A stretch of DNA of 58,022 nucleotides from Parachlamydia acanthamoebae. Lineage in GTDB: Bacteria; Chlamydiota; Chlamydiia; Chlamydiales; Parachlamydiaceae. This document shows positions 28,631 through 37,604 of the stretch, one piece after another; position 1 is the first letter of the stretch; every line of letters begins with the position of its first letter. The DNA lies in assembly GCF_000875975.1 (NCBI RefSeq), contig NZ_BAWW01000055.1:1-58022 (forward strand). The letters run 5' to 3'. The notes beneath the pieces are model-generated. The model searched no databases. It saw only the letters and a list, made by a program, of their open reading frames with translations, and was not told where the DNA came from. The position numbers were made by a program, and so were the translations under genes.

Positions 28631-31141
28631 ATGGAATGCTTTGATTTACGCTCATGGCCTTTTTTTGCACAAGCTGGCGGAGATGCTCATTCTCCGGCTG
28701 TTATCAAACACATCTCCATTGATTCTCGCCGCATTTTTTCCCCAAGCACTCTCTTCGTTGCCCTAAAGGGACAAGCCCATGACGGACATGCCTTCGTGGC
28801 GGAAGCCGCTAAGTCAGGGGCAAAATATGCTTTAGTCCATCAAGATTGGCAACCTCCCTATCCTCTCAAAGATATCATCTTGCTACGGGTCAATGATCCC
28901 TTAAAAGCTTTTCAAGCATTAGCAAAAGCTTATCGACAGGAAAGAACACAATGTAAAGTAGTGGCAATTGGAGGTTCGTATGGAAAAACTATGCTAAAAG
29001 ACTTGCTGGAGACCATGCTCGCCAAACGATACAAAGTCATGGCCTCTCCAGAAAGCTTTAATAGCCAAATCGGCGTGCCCTTAAGCCTGTTTAAAATTAA
29101 AGATTCCCATGAAATTGCCTTAGTCGAAGCGGCTTTTTCAGAACCTGGAGAGATGGAAGTTCTTGCAGATATCATTATGCCAGAACATGTGATTTTGACA
29201 TCGATTGGAGCTAAACATCTGCACACATTAGGAAGTTTAGAAACGACCGCGTTGGAAATGGTTAAGCTGTTGCAACCTTTAAAAAAAGATAATTGGGCAT
29301 TGATTCCTTCGACACCTTTGTTTGGCCCCCATCTTCAAGAACGGACATCGCGCTGCTTATTTTGGACTCAACCTGATTCACGCCTTCCTCATGCCATTTC
29401 TGCCTCTACCACTCCCCAAATGACGCTCCCCTATTCCGTCCACTTTCCTGATCAATACTTATTTCAAGGAGAAATGACGAAAGGATTTTCTTATTCCCTC
29501 GATTTGATCAATACAGCCTGCAAATCTGCCTGGCTATTCGACCTTCCATCTCACACAATCAGCGAAGTTTTGCAGACGTACCAATTTGAGCCAATGCGTA
29601 CAGAAATTTGGAAAGCTCCTACGGGGATGTTGTTTATCAATGACCCTTATAGCTCAGATCCGCAATCGATGGACCAAGCTTTGACTCGCCTCCAATACTT
29701 AGCCTCTAATGAAAAAAAGACGTTGATTTTTGGAGGGCTTAAAGGAATTAGCGATCAGCGAGAGAATGAATACCGCAGAATTGGCTTGGCTATTGCACAA
29801 TCCCACATTCAACATCTCATGCTCATTGGCCCTCTATCTGATTTTCAATCTTTAGTTTCAAAACTTCTTCCCCATACCACAATCTCGTTCTATCCAACAA
29901 TCGCACACGCCCTTCGCCATTTGCGCGAGGTAGAAGATCCTCGACAAGTTGTGCTAATTAAAGGTGCTCAAAAAGTCCCTCTAGATTTTCTCACCGAAAC
30001 CTACAACGACAGTATTTGCACAAATCAAAGTGTCATTAATCTAGCAACCATAGAATCCAATTTGAATCTCATCAGACAAAAGTTACCTTCTCAAACGCGT
30101 TTGATGGTCATGGTAAAGGCCCTTGCTTATGGAACAGAAGACATTCAAATCGCAAAGTTTTTAGCATCCTGTCAGATTGATATTTTAGGCGTTTCCTACG
30201 TGGACGAGGGAATTGCATTAAAAAGAGCAGGCGTCAAGCAAGCCATATTCGCACTTTCGGCAACACCTGCAGAAATCACTAAAATTCTCAGGTGGGAAAT
30301 TGAAGTTGGGGTCGGCGACCAAGCCTTTATTCAAGCATTAGCCAAAGAAGCTTCTATACAGCAAAAAGAAATTAAAGTGCATTTACATATTGATACAGGG
30401 ATGAGCCGTTTTGGCTGTCGACCTGAAGAAGCGTTGCCTCTGGCACAAATGATTCAAGAAGCCCCTTTTCTTAAGTTAGAAGGCGTCATGACTCATTTTG
30501 CCTGCGCAGAAGATCTAGAGCAGGATCCTTTTACCCATCAACAAATCAATAAATTTGATGCAGCTGTAGCTGAGATCCAAGCACTCGGTATTTCGATTCC
30601 CTGGAAACATGCTGCAAATTCTAGCGCCGCGACACGTTTCCATCTTCCCCAATATAATATGGTTCGCATTGGATTAGCTGTCTACGGACTCTTCTCATCG
30701 CCAATCGTACGGGATTCGCTTAAACTCAAATTAGCCCTCTCTCTTCTTTCCCGCATTGTCGGCATCAACGTGTGTAAGCAAGGAGAGACAATCAGTTATG
30801 GTCGAAATTATACAGTTGAAAAACCCCTTCAACGCATTGCGGTACTTCCCATTGGTTATTTTGATGGCTTACACCGCCACTATAGCGGTAAGGGATGGGT
30901 GCTCGTGCATGGTCAAAAAGCGCCCATGATCGGCAATATTTGTATGGACTTTATGATGATAGATATTACAGATATTCCAACCGCGCAAGTTGGAGATACC
31001 GTTTTGATATTTGGAGAAGATGAGCATCGAAATTTCCTTTCTCCAGAAGATCTCGCCATGCAAGGAGAATCGATTGTACATGAGTTAGTCACATGCATTG
31101 GACCGCGCATCCCGCGCATTTTCATTTATGAAGAATCGTGA
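28631..31141 (+). CDS. murF-alr: Bifunctional MurF ligase-alanine racemase
   Basis: The 836-residue protein is two enzymes in one frame. Residues 1-450 are a MurF-type ligase with ATP loop Gly114-GSYGK-Thr120 and RTEIWKAPTGMLFINDPYSSDPQSM-type central region. From about 465 it is alanine racemase with the PLP lysine Lys496 (VMVKALAYGT), SYGRNYTVEKP carrying the catalytic Tyr, GYFDGLHRH and GNICMDFMMID. It adds D-Ala-D-Ala to the UDP-MurNAc-tripeptide and makes D-Ala from L-Ala. The same fusion is common in Bacteroidetes. The P-loop (GSYGKT for the usual GSNGKT) and KALAYG for KADAYG are mild deviations. Confidence 0.92.
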   Translation: MECFDLRSWPFFAQAGGDAHSPAVIKHISIDSRRIFSPSTLFVALKGQAHDGHAFVAEAAKSGAKYALVHQDWQPPYPLKDIILLRVNDPLKAFQALAKAYRQERTQCKVVAIGGSYGKTMLKDLLETMLAKRYKVMASPESFNSQIGVPLSLFKIKDSHEIALVEAAFSEPGEMEVLADIIMPEHVILTSIGAKHLHTLGSLETTALEMVKLLQPLKKDNWALIPSTPLFGPHLQERTSRCLFWTQPDSRLPHAISASTTPQMTLPYSVHFPDQYLFQGEMTKGFSYSLDLINTACKSAWLFDLPSHTISEVLQTYQFEPMRTEIWKAPTGMLFINDPYSSDPQSMDQALTRLQYLASNEKKTLIFGGLKGISDQRENEYRRIGLAIAQSHIQHLMLIGPLSDFQSLVSKLLPHTTISFYPTIAHALRHLREVEDPRQVVLIKGAQKVPLDFLTETYNDSICTNQSVINLATIESNLNLIRQKLPSQTRLMVMVKALAYGTEDIQIAKFLASCQIDILGVSYVDEGIALKRAGVKQAIFALSATPAEITKILRWEIEVGVGDQAFIQALAKEASIQQKEIKVHLHIDTGMSRFGCRPEEALPLAQMIQEAPFLKLEGVMTHFACAEDLEQDPFTHQQINKFDAAVAEIQALGISIPWKHAANSSAATRFHLPQYNMVRIGLAVYGLFSSPIVRDSLKLKLALSLLSRIVGINVCKQGETISYGRNYTVEKPLQRIAVLPIGYFDGLHRHYSGKGWVLVHGQKAPMIGNICMDFMMIDITDIPTAQVGDTVLIFGEDEHRNFLSPEDLAMQGESIVHELVTCIGPRIPRIFIYEES

Positions 31142-31169
31142 CTTAGTGGCTGATTCCATTACTTTTCTA

Positions 31170-31199
31170 TTGCTTCTTTTTGAAGAGAACAGATAGAAT
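31170..31199 (+). promoter_or_regulatory. Probable promoter of tRNA-Leu
   Basis: TTGCTT at 31170-31175 and TAGAAT at 31194-31199 are 18 bases apart. The start would fall near 31206, 8 bases before the tRNA. Confidence 0.5.
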
Positions 31200-31213
31200 G
31201 GATCATTCTATCA

Positions 31214-31296
31214 GCCGGCGTGGCGAAATGGTAGACGCGGTAGACTCAAAATCTACTCTTGGCAACAAGGTGCTGGTTCGAGTCCGGTCGCCGGCA
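31214..31296 (+). tRNA. tRNA-Leu (anticodon CAA)
   Basis: Acceptor arms GCCGGCG (31214-31220) and CGCCGGC (31289-31295) pair fully, followed by discriminator A. The anticodon stem GTAGA/TCTAC encloses the loop CTCAAAA with anticodon CAA, reading UUG. A long variable arm (CTTG GCAA CAAG) marks a class II tRNA, and GGTTCGAGTCC forms the T arm. CCA is not encoded. Confidence 0.95.
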
Positions 31297-31302
31297 ATGA
31301 TA

Positions 31303-31341
31303 ACCGAATGTTTTGTGAATCACGAAACATTCGGTTTTTTT
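31303..31341 (+). terminator. Terminator after tRNA-Leu
   Basis: ACCGAATGTTT at 31303-31313 pairs with AAACATTCGGT at 31325-31335, extended by TGTG/CACG pairs to a 3-base loop and followed by a T run. It lies 7 bases after the tRNA. Confidence 0.85.
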
Positions 31342-31368
31342 ATTTTAACCTTTTTTGAAGTTGGATAC

Positions 31369-31704
31369 ATGGCTATTTTTAACATTCATTGCGACGATCC
31401 TTGGTTTTCTTATATCCGTCAAGGCATTAAGCCTGTGGAGGGAAGAAAAAGCACCCATACGTATAAAAAAATTAAGGTAGGCGATCAAATCAAATTCAGC
31501 AATGGCAAAGAAAGCTTTGTGGCAAATGTGACAGAGATCCGGGAATATAGCACAATTGAGCAATATCTTGAAGATGTAACCCTAGAGAAAGCCTTGCCTG
31601 GCGTCAAATCGATTGAAGAGGGATTAAACATTTACTATGAATGGACTCCCGAAGAAAAAATCAGACAGTACGGTTTCTTGGGCTTATTTATTAAACCTGT
31701 ATAA
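31369..31704 (+). CDS. ASCH-domain protein
   Basis: The open frame runs back through the tRNA, but the real start is the ATG at 31369, after the terminator. The 111-residue protein (PWFSYIRQGIKPVEGR, then KKIKVGDQIKFSN and VTEIREYSTIEQYLEDV) is a complete ASCH domain, a PUA-like RNA-binding fold. The KPVEGR segment corresponds to the conserved K-x-E-GR motif. It probably binds RNA or a modified nucleoside; its target is unknown. Confidence 0.85.
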   Translation: MAIFNIHCDDPWFSYIRQGIKPVEGRKSTHTYKKIKVGDQIKFSNGKESFVANVTEIREYSTIEQYLEDVTLEKALPGVKSIEEGLNIYYEWTPEEKIRQYGFLGLFIKPV

Positions 31705-31788
31705 AAGAGGCACTCTGCAGTCAAAATCGGCACCATAAATTGGGCCCACCAATAGAGGATTTATCATCCGAGACTACTTTGTTTATCA

Positions 31789-32399
31789 TCAAATTTTTTC
31801 TAGAAAATTCTGTGCTGTCTTTAGATCGATAAAGCGAGCAATGAGCTCGTGCATGTTTGTAAAAGGGTCCTCTTTTGGATCATCAAACTGTTTTAAAGAT
31901 AATTTAGAAGCATTTTTGCATGCGGTATTGATAAGATGGTTGGTCGAATTGAAGATCTGAACACCATCTTTTTCATAATCAGCGAATTGGGGTATTTTTT
32001 TTAAAGATTTTAACATCTGCTGAGGGCTCCCAAATCCTGATTCACGCAGCTGGAAGTGAAGATAGGGCCATAACTCAAAACAGGGATTGCAGATAATTGG
32101 AACAAAGTTTTTGCGTTTGCAAAGTTCAATTCCGTTTAAAAAAGCAGAGAGATCATTGTCACGGTCGAAAACACAATATATCCTATCATATTCATCCCTA
32201 TTGATTTCGTTTTAGCAGTATTAATAATACTTCTTGGATCGGTTCCCTCTCCTTTAATGATATGAACACGAATGCGCAAACTTCTTGCAAGCTCAGAGAG
32301 ATAATCGACTTCTGTTTCTCCTTCGCATACCACTAAATCAAGGGGTGAATACAGAGGATTTGCATGCCTATAGGAACGTATGGAAATTCTTTTGATCAT
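31789..32399 (-). pseudogene. RloB-family (AbiLii-like) protein, single frameshift
   Basis: The start at 32399 overlaps the RloA stop (ATGA). The first frame reads DLVVCEGETEVDYLSELA and KGEGTDPRSIINTAKTKS, then runs out at 32136. The other frame continues EYDRIYCVFDRDND, NPCFELWPYLHFQLRESG and ends at 31789. Both halves match the RloB pattern, including the acidic motifs CEGE and FDRD and the NPCFELW block. A single-base shift near 32190-32205 separates them. RloB is a Toprim-like nuclease thought to act with the ATPase RloA in abortive infection. As written the gene is inactive, unless this is a sequence error. Confidence 0.8.
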
Positions 32400-33619
32400 G
32401 AAAAAAGAAATTTTCCTATGTATGGAAGCGCACCGTAGCGATCTTGTAGATAACCTTTTCCAATTGCTTCCCCCTTGCGCGGTTTAAAATCCAAAAGAGA
32501 ATAGAGACGTGATCCATGTTGCTCATCTTTTTGCACAAACCAAACCTGATCCCTTCTAAATAAATCACTATCTAACAAAGAGGTGTCATGAGTGGTGAAA
32601 ATAAGTTGAGCATTCTTAGGATTTGTTTTAGGATTATGAAAAAGCTCTATCAAATATTTCACAATATTAGGATGGAGATGGAGATCGAGTTCGTCAACAA
32701 AAAGCACTAAACCTTCACGTAAGGCTTTCAGCCACCCTCCCGCTTGCGAAAAAAGTCTTTGCGTTCCATCAGATTCATCCAAGAATAAGTCAAACAACAC
32801 TTTTTGATCAGAATCAAGCATTTTATGCTGTGTTCTTACAGCCACTTTTTTTATAGGAGGAACTTCTTCTTCAATTAAGTGGAAATTCTCAATCCCAATA
32901 TCTGCACACTCCATGAATTTATGGATCCAAGGCTCCGTTTTAGGGTCTTTTAAAAACTGAAAAGTTAGATCAGGATTAAAATAAATTTCTTGCGCCGGGC
33001 CATTTTTTAACAAAATAACAAGCTGATCTCTAAACCAAAGAAAGATGGGTTTTAGCTGCTCGCTATTAAATTGCACTGCTGTGGAAAGATATAAAGCGTT
33101 TGCACGCGTCATCTGTTCCCAAACTTTATGCTCCCCCTTAAAGCTTGGCCCATGATACCACTCATATGCTTTTGAAGATGCATTCCATTTTCTGGTAAAC
33201 CATGTCTGTCGATACTTTTTAGGGTATGCATAAAGCTCTTCACTTATGATCTGATCTTCGGTAAGAGCCACATGATAAGTGAACCGAGTATCATTACAAA
33301 CGAAATCGATAGAAAACTCGCTCGGTTCATTTTGAGATTTTGCATTGAGTCGAAACGGCTGCAGGGGAATTTTTTGCTTTTCTTGATAGGCCGTGGAAGA
33401 TGCAAGAACAAACTGCTGCAGAAAAAAAATTGCTCGAATCAAATTGCTTTTACCGCCAGCATTCGGCCCATAAATCACAGCAGAACAAACAAGGCGCTGA
33501 TTTTGAGAAAATTCAAATGTATTTGAATCACGCAACTCAGACCCTTTTCCTGCGGACAAATTTAAGACCTCTTCACTCTCAAAAGATCGAAAGTTTTTGA
33601 CAGAAAATTGCAATAACAA
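32396..33619 (-). CDS. RloA-family (AbiLi-like) AAA/ABC-type ATPase
   Basis: The 407-residue protein starts at TTG, eight bases after AGGAG. It is an ATPase of the AAA_15/AAA_21 type: Walker A Gly51-PNAGGK-Ser58, an ABC-like signature SDGTQRLFSQAG, Walker B LVLFVDELDLHLHP and a switch His in FTTHDTSLLD. With the overlapping RloB gene it forms a two-gene module of the RloAB/AbiL type, a toxin-like phage defence. It is intact even though RloB is broken. Confidence 0.85.
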   Translation of the reverse strand: MLLQFSVKNFRSFESEEVLNLSAGKGSELRDSNTFEFSQNQRLVCSAVIYGPNAGGKSNLIRAIFFLQQFVLASSTAYQEKQKIPLQPFRLNAKSQNEPSEFSIDFVCNDTRFTYHVALTEDQIISEELYAYPKKYRQTWFTRKWNASSKAYEWYHGPSFKGEHKVWEQMTRANALYLSTAVQFNSEQLKPIFLWFRDQLVILLKNGPAQEIYFNPDLTFQFLKDPKTEPWIHKFMECADIGIENFHLIEEEVPPIKKVAVRTQHKMLDSDQKVLFDLFLDESDGTQRLFSQAGGWLKALREGLVLFVDELDLHLHPNIVKYLIELFHNPKTNPKNAQLIFTTHDTSLLDSDLFRRDQVWFVQKDEQHGSRLYSLLDFKPRKGEAIGKGYLQDRYGALPYIGKFLFS

Positions 33620-33743
33620 GGGATTTTCTCCTGTATAATTCTTGTGTTTTCCTTATTTTTGCATATTTTCTGCAAAATGCCTAGAAATTTTATCAATTTA
33701 CCTGCATTAGTAGCATAGGAAAAAATTTAACCTTTGGGGGAAA

Positions 33744-34496
33744 ATGGCAAAGCCAGAGGCTATAAAATTAATTGTAACGGTGTCAAATAAAACTTATGTT
33801 CTTGGGATGCTAAGTTTTAATACAAAAAAGCACGAATTTTCTTATCATTTTACATATCCTGCAAAAGCACCAATAGATCATTATAATTGCGATACAGGTT
33901 TATATACCGCCAGATTTGATCATATAACTTGGCATCGAAATAATGTGCATATAAAAAGACGAGATGATGTTGCTATTGAACGTATTGATTTAAACCCTGG
34001 CCCGCTTTTCTGCGAGAAGCCAGTTGTAACACCACTCTATGTTGAATCTATCTATTTCAATAATAATTACCTTGTTTACAGGAGATAGAACACTCTTATG
34101 GATGGAACTCCAGTCAAACTCAACAGATTTTAAATTTAGAAGAATCTTTAGGCTTCAGCGTTATGTTCATTTTAGTACCGTCTTTAACGAAAATGAAAGA
34201 CTTGCTGCTTGGTTTCCAATTTTTAGATCTTCCCGAAGGGATGAATTATCCTCCTTGCCTTGTAGATCTCTGCAACCAAGCTCATCGTACGGGACGAATC
34301 ATTTTATGGAGTGGATGGGATCTTATTATTTTGACATCACCTTACACTTGCAAGATCAAATCAGTGATCCCAAAAGAATTTAGGGGAAAGCTACAGGTTG
34401 CCAAATTATAAAAATGTTCCTGCGGCAGTTACAGATTTATTGATGCAAGCGAACGATTTGACAAGAGAGGGTGATCGACTTGTCAAAGTCGGTTAA
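33744..34496 (+). pseudogene. Unknown gene with two compensating frameshifts
   Basis: The frame from 33744 (MAKPEAIKLIVTVSNKTYVL) stops at 34088. Protein-like sequence continues in another frame from about 34067 (PCLQEIEHSYGWNSSQTQQI ... GFQFLDLPEGMNYPPCL) to 34411. It then returns to the original frame for GESYRLPNYKNVPAAVTDLL and stops at 34496. The whole span is 753 bases, a multiple of three, so one loss and one gain restore a 250-residue protein. I do not recognise the family. GGGGGAAA before the start is a fair ribosome-binding site. Confidence 0.6.
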
Positions 34497-34986
34497 CATT
34501 CATGCTTCACAAGTCTCAAGTAATTTCATCAAAAAATGAATAAACATTTTCGACGACTCTCCTCTCTTGGCGCCCTCTGTTGTTGACTTTGTCGTTCTAT
34601 TTATATGAAGGGAGTAAGAAAAAGAAAGAAAACGTCTTAAAATCTAGCTAAACAGCCCGCTAATAGATCATAGATTCTTTACTTCGCTCATCAGCAATTA
34701 AGATTCCATGGTTCTAATTCATAGATCTCGCTTATTCTCTCAGACGATTCTAGCAAACCAACATTTTTTTCTATGGGAAGCGAGGTACAAAAACTGTTCA
34801 AATTCACATGTGAATGATATCGGAATCTTAATTTTGTTTAAATGAATTAAGACTCCCCGTCTTATAAAAATTTTCATCCCCAAATCCCGGACAACTCATC
34901 AAAAAATTTTGAAAAAATGAAAGATAAAATAATGTCGATATTGTTAGTGTCCAAATGAGGCAGGACTAAATAAAAGGAGGGTTGGA
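34497..34986. other. Gene-free interval before the NmrA-like gene
   Basis: About 490 bp with many stops in all frames and no repeats or hairpins I can support. The last 60 bases must hold the promoter of the following gene. Confidence 0.5.
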
Positions 34987-35760
34987 ATGAAAATCGTTGT
35001 AATTGGTGGAACTGGGCTCATAGGGTCAAAGCTTGTAAGCAAGCTGAGAAATCTTAAGCATGAAGTAATAGCTGCATCACCGTCTAAAGGTATTAATGCC
35101 ACGACTGGTGAAGGCCTTTCCGGAGCGCTTAAGGGAGCAGATATTGTTGTTGATGTTGCAAATTCACCATCATTTGAAGACAAAGCCGTTTTAGATTTTT
35201 TTGAGACTTCAAGCCGTAACCTTCTTGCTGCAGAGAAAGTAGCTGGCGTAAGGTATCATATAGCTCTTTCAGTTGTCGGAACAGATCTTCTTACCGAAAG
35301 TGGGTATTTTCGCGCAAAAATTGCTCAGGAAAATCTGATCAAAGCATCCAATATTCCCTACACAATCATTAGGGCTACTCAGTTTTTTGAATTTTTAGGA
35401 AGCATCGCTCAAGCAAGCACGGTTGGAGAAGTGATTCATTTACCAGCTACGGCTTTCCTTCAACCAATTGCTGCAGAGGATGTAGCCGAGGCAATACTCC
35501 GTGTTATATCAGAAGCTCCTATTAACGGGATCATTGAAATCGCAGGCCCTGAATGTTTCCTTTTTCCAGAAATAGTGGGGCAGTACCTGAAAGAGACTCA
35601 AGATCCGCGCACAGTTGTCCCCGATGCTCAGGCACGTTATTTTGGAATGGAATTGAAAGAGAATAGTCTCACTCCTAGCAGCAAAAATCCACGTCTTGGT
35701 TCTACTGATTTTAAAACCTGGTTCCAGAAACAAAAAAGTATACAAGGTAAAAACTCATGA
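34987..35760 (+). CDS. NAD(P)-binding SDR/NmrA-like protein
   Basis: The start has a strong site (AAGGAGGGTTGGAATG). The 257-residue protein begins with the dinucleotide-binding loop MKIVVIGGTGLIGSKLV and continues as an atypical short-chain dehydrogenase (YHIALSVVGTDLLTESGYFR, then AKIAQENLIKASNIPYTIIR and LQPIAAEDVAEAIL), the pattern of NmrA/NAD(P)H-binding proteins related to quinone reductases. It probably senses or uses NAD(P)H. There is no operon partner. Confidence 0.88.
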   Translation: MKIVVIGGTGLIGSKLVSKLRNLKHEVIAASPSKGINATTGEGLSGALKGADIVVDVANSPSFEDKAVLDFFETSSRNLLAAEKVAGVRYHIALSVVGTDLLTESGYFRAKIAQENLIKASNIPYTIIRATQFFEFLGSIAQASTVGEVIHLPATAFLQPIAAEDVAEAILRVISEAPINGIIEIAGPECFLFPEIVGQYLKETQDPRTVVPDAQARYFGMELKENSLTPSSKNPRLGSTDFKTWFQKQKSIQGKNS

Positions 35761-35885
35761 AAAAACTGAAAATTCATTCTAGCATGCAAAAGCTAACAAT
35801 ACCTCCTCGCTAGCACCTGATATACTTTTTATGTACTTCAAATTGGAGAAAAGATATTTTTATTAAAAAATAACAGAGGAATTTT

Positions 35886-36788
35886 ATGACTTCATCACTC
35901 CAACTAAGTACATCTTCACCCCAAAGACAAGCCTCTGATTCAGGCACAAATTCTATCATTCCTTATCACAAGACTATTAGAGAGCTATTTGAAAAGAGCA
36001 CAGCGAAAGATCCGTTTAACAATTGCATAATCGATTTATCCGGCAAGCCTGAAACAAATGAAAAACAGCTTCAGCAAACTGTGCAGACCATTTTTTCTGA
36101 ATTCCTCGAAAATCAAACAAATTATCAACATCTAATCGTTAAAATTTCTCAAAAGCAAAATCGCCTTTATAAATGGATGGTGAATAATGACTTTGAATTA
36201 CACCACAGCGAAGGGAAGAATCTTTTTTTAAAACGGTGCTTAGGACATCAAGAAAATGAATGCACTTACCCTCGTTATAAAACAATGTCGATTGGTGTCA
36301 CCACTGTCATTTTCAATAAAGATTTGACAGAGTTCTTGGCTATTAAAGAAATGAGTGGCCCTTATATAGACTGGAAAGCTCCTACGGGTAGCGTCGAAGA
36401 AGAGAAAGAAACACCTCTTGAGGCCGCAGTTCGCGATGTTCTAGAAGAAACGAATTTGGAAATATCCCTTGAACATCTCCATCTAGTCTCTACTATATCT
36501 ACAAGGAATTTTCGTGGGAATAAACCCGACTATAATTTTGTCTATGCGGGTATAAGCAATCATCCTGGCGATATTAAACCTAAAGAGAAAGACATTAAAG
36601 ATGTAGCATGGCTATCCGTCAACGATTTTTTAAAAGGAGAACTGCCTGTGAAGCATGAATTAAGACCACTGATTCTTCAACAAGTCGTAAGCATCGCAAA
36701 AGAATGCCTAGAAAAAAATCAAGGCTGGGGTGCCGCTCCTGCTTATTGGGGATCTGGTAAACCAGCTATTTTATTTCAAAAAACTTAG
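35886..36788 (+). CDS. Nudix hydrolase with NUDT6-like pre-Nudix domain
   Basis: The 300-residue protein has an N-terminal domain (residues about 50-120) that looks like the pre-Nudix domain of NUDT6-type proteins (KWMVNNDFELHHSEGKNLFL) and a Nudix domain after it. The box runs from Gly168: GSVEEEKETPLEAAVRDVLEETNL. One residue is inserted in the first spacer, RE is RD and the final Gly is Asn, but the metal-binding EE pair is present. The first 45 residues are low-complexity Ser/Thr/Gln. Such proteins cleave nucleoside diphosphate-linked compounds; the substrate is unknown. Confidence 0.85.
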   Translation: MTSSLQLSTSSPQRQASDSGTNSIIPYHKTIRELFEKSTAKDPFNNCIIDLSGKPETNEKQLQQTVQTIFSEFLENQTNYQHLIVKISQKQNRLYKWMVNNDFELHHSEGKNLFLKRCLGHQENECTYPRYKTMSIGVTTVIFNKDLTEFLAIKEMSGPYIDWKAPTGSVEEEKETPLEAAVRDVLEETNLEISLEHLHLVSTISTRNFRGNKPDYNFVYAGISNHPGDIKPKEKDIKDVAWLSVNDFLKGELPVKHELRPLILQQVVSIAKECLEKNQGWGAAPAYWGSGKPAILFQKT

Positions 36789-36829
36789 TTTTTTTCATCT
36801 AGTCATACAAAAATCAAATAAGAGGGTTT

Positions 36830-37288
36830 ATGCAAAAATTATTTTTTACATTGCTGATGGGAATCTTACTGATCAATATAACCCCTGCTCAAAGCGACAG
36901 TTGGATTCAAGATTGCGGAACTTACATTGAAGGGACGATCTTAAATGACATTCCTGAAATTGTTGTTGATGATGAAGACGGTGAAACTGATACCCGATGG
37001 GAATTTATCCAAGATGTGGCCCAATATAAACATGCGGATTGGAATAATGTGATTGGGCGCGCTAAAAATATCACAGTTTTTCAGGCAAAAAAGATTGCGG
37101 AAGCAGATCCTTCCATTACCTATTTCTTCTTTGTTAAAGGTTATCAAATGATTTTAGAAAATAATGATGTTGTTGATCCTTACACACGTGTTTTCTATCA
37201 TGGCGATGCAGTTTTCTTTAGCGGTGCACCTTGGTGGGGTTCTGCTCCAGGCCTTGCTGATGGCTATGTCAAAAAAAATGTTAAATAA
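36830..37288 (+). CDS. Secreted hypothetical protein
   Basis: The 152-residue protein has a signal peptide (LFFTLLMGILLINITPAQS). The mature part has two notable segments, AKKIAEADPSITYFFFVKGY and FFSGAPWWGSAPGLADGYV, that look conserved in style but belong to no family I can name. It follows the Nudix gene by 41 bp. Confidence 0.75.
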   Translation: MQKLFFTLLMGILLINITPAQSDSWIQDCGTYIEGTILNDIPEIVVDDEDGETDTRWEFIQDVAQYKHADWNNVIGRAKNITVFQAKKIAEADPSITYFFFVKGYQMILENNDVVDPYTRVFYHGDAVFFSGAPWWGSAPGLADGYVKKNVK

Positions 37289-37604
37289 GAGTTTATTTTC
37301 ATCATTTTAAAACTACAGACTCGCCATAAACGTGGATGAAATCCACCATGAATAGACATAACTACACAATATCTCAAAAGTTATCCACTTGCACCAAAAC
37401 ATTTGAAAAGAAAATGTCGCACCTCTTTCAAAAAATGGAAAGACGTGTGACATAAAGAACTTTAAAAATCCTTTTTGTTTGCTACTCTGCCAGTAAATAT
37501 AATTCTTTATTTAAAAATCGTCACAATTAATCATTCAAATAATTTTAAGATTGAACAAATGCATTATTTACTTTATTTTTTCACACTAAAATAAGGAGTA
37601 TCTA
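37289..37604. other. Leader region of the 798-aa gene
   Basis: A gene-free stretch of 316 AT-rich bases ending in AAGGAGTATCTAATG, a strong ribosome-binding site. No clear terminator or promoter pair was found. Confidence 0.5.

Noticed and set aside
31180-31368. Reading frame running through the tRNA-Leu gene into the ASCH protein
   Set aside because: The first 63 codons cover the tRNA and its terminator; the ATG at 31369 starts the conserved domain.
31789-33619. PARIS (AriA/AriB) as identity of the ATPase/nuclease pair
   Set aside because: The second protein has the RloB motifs CEGE, FDRD and NPCFELW rather than a DUF4435 pattern, so RloAB/AbiL fits better.
34039-34383. 114-codon frame overlapping the broken unknown gene
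   Set aside because: The protein-like text lies in the other two frames, which together give a 753-base gene.
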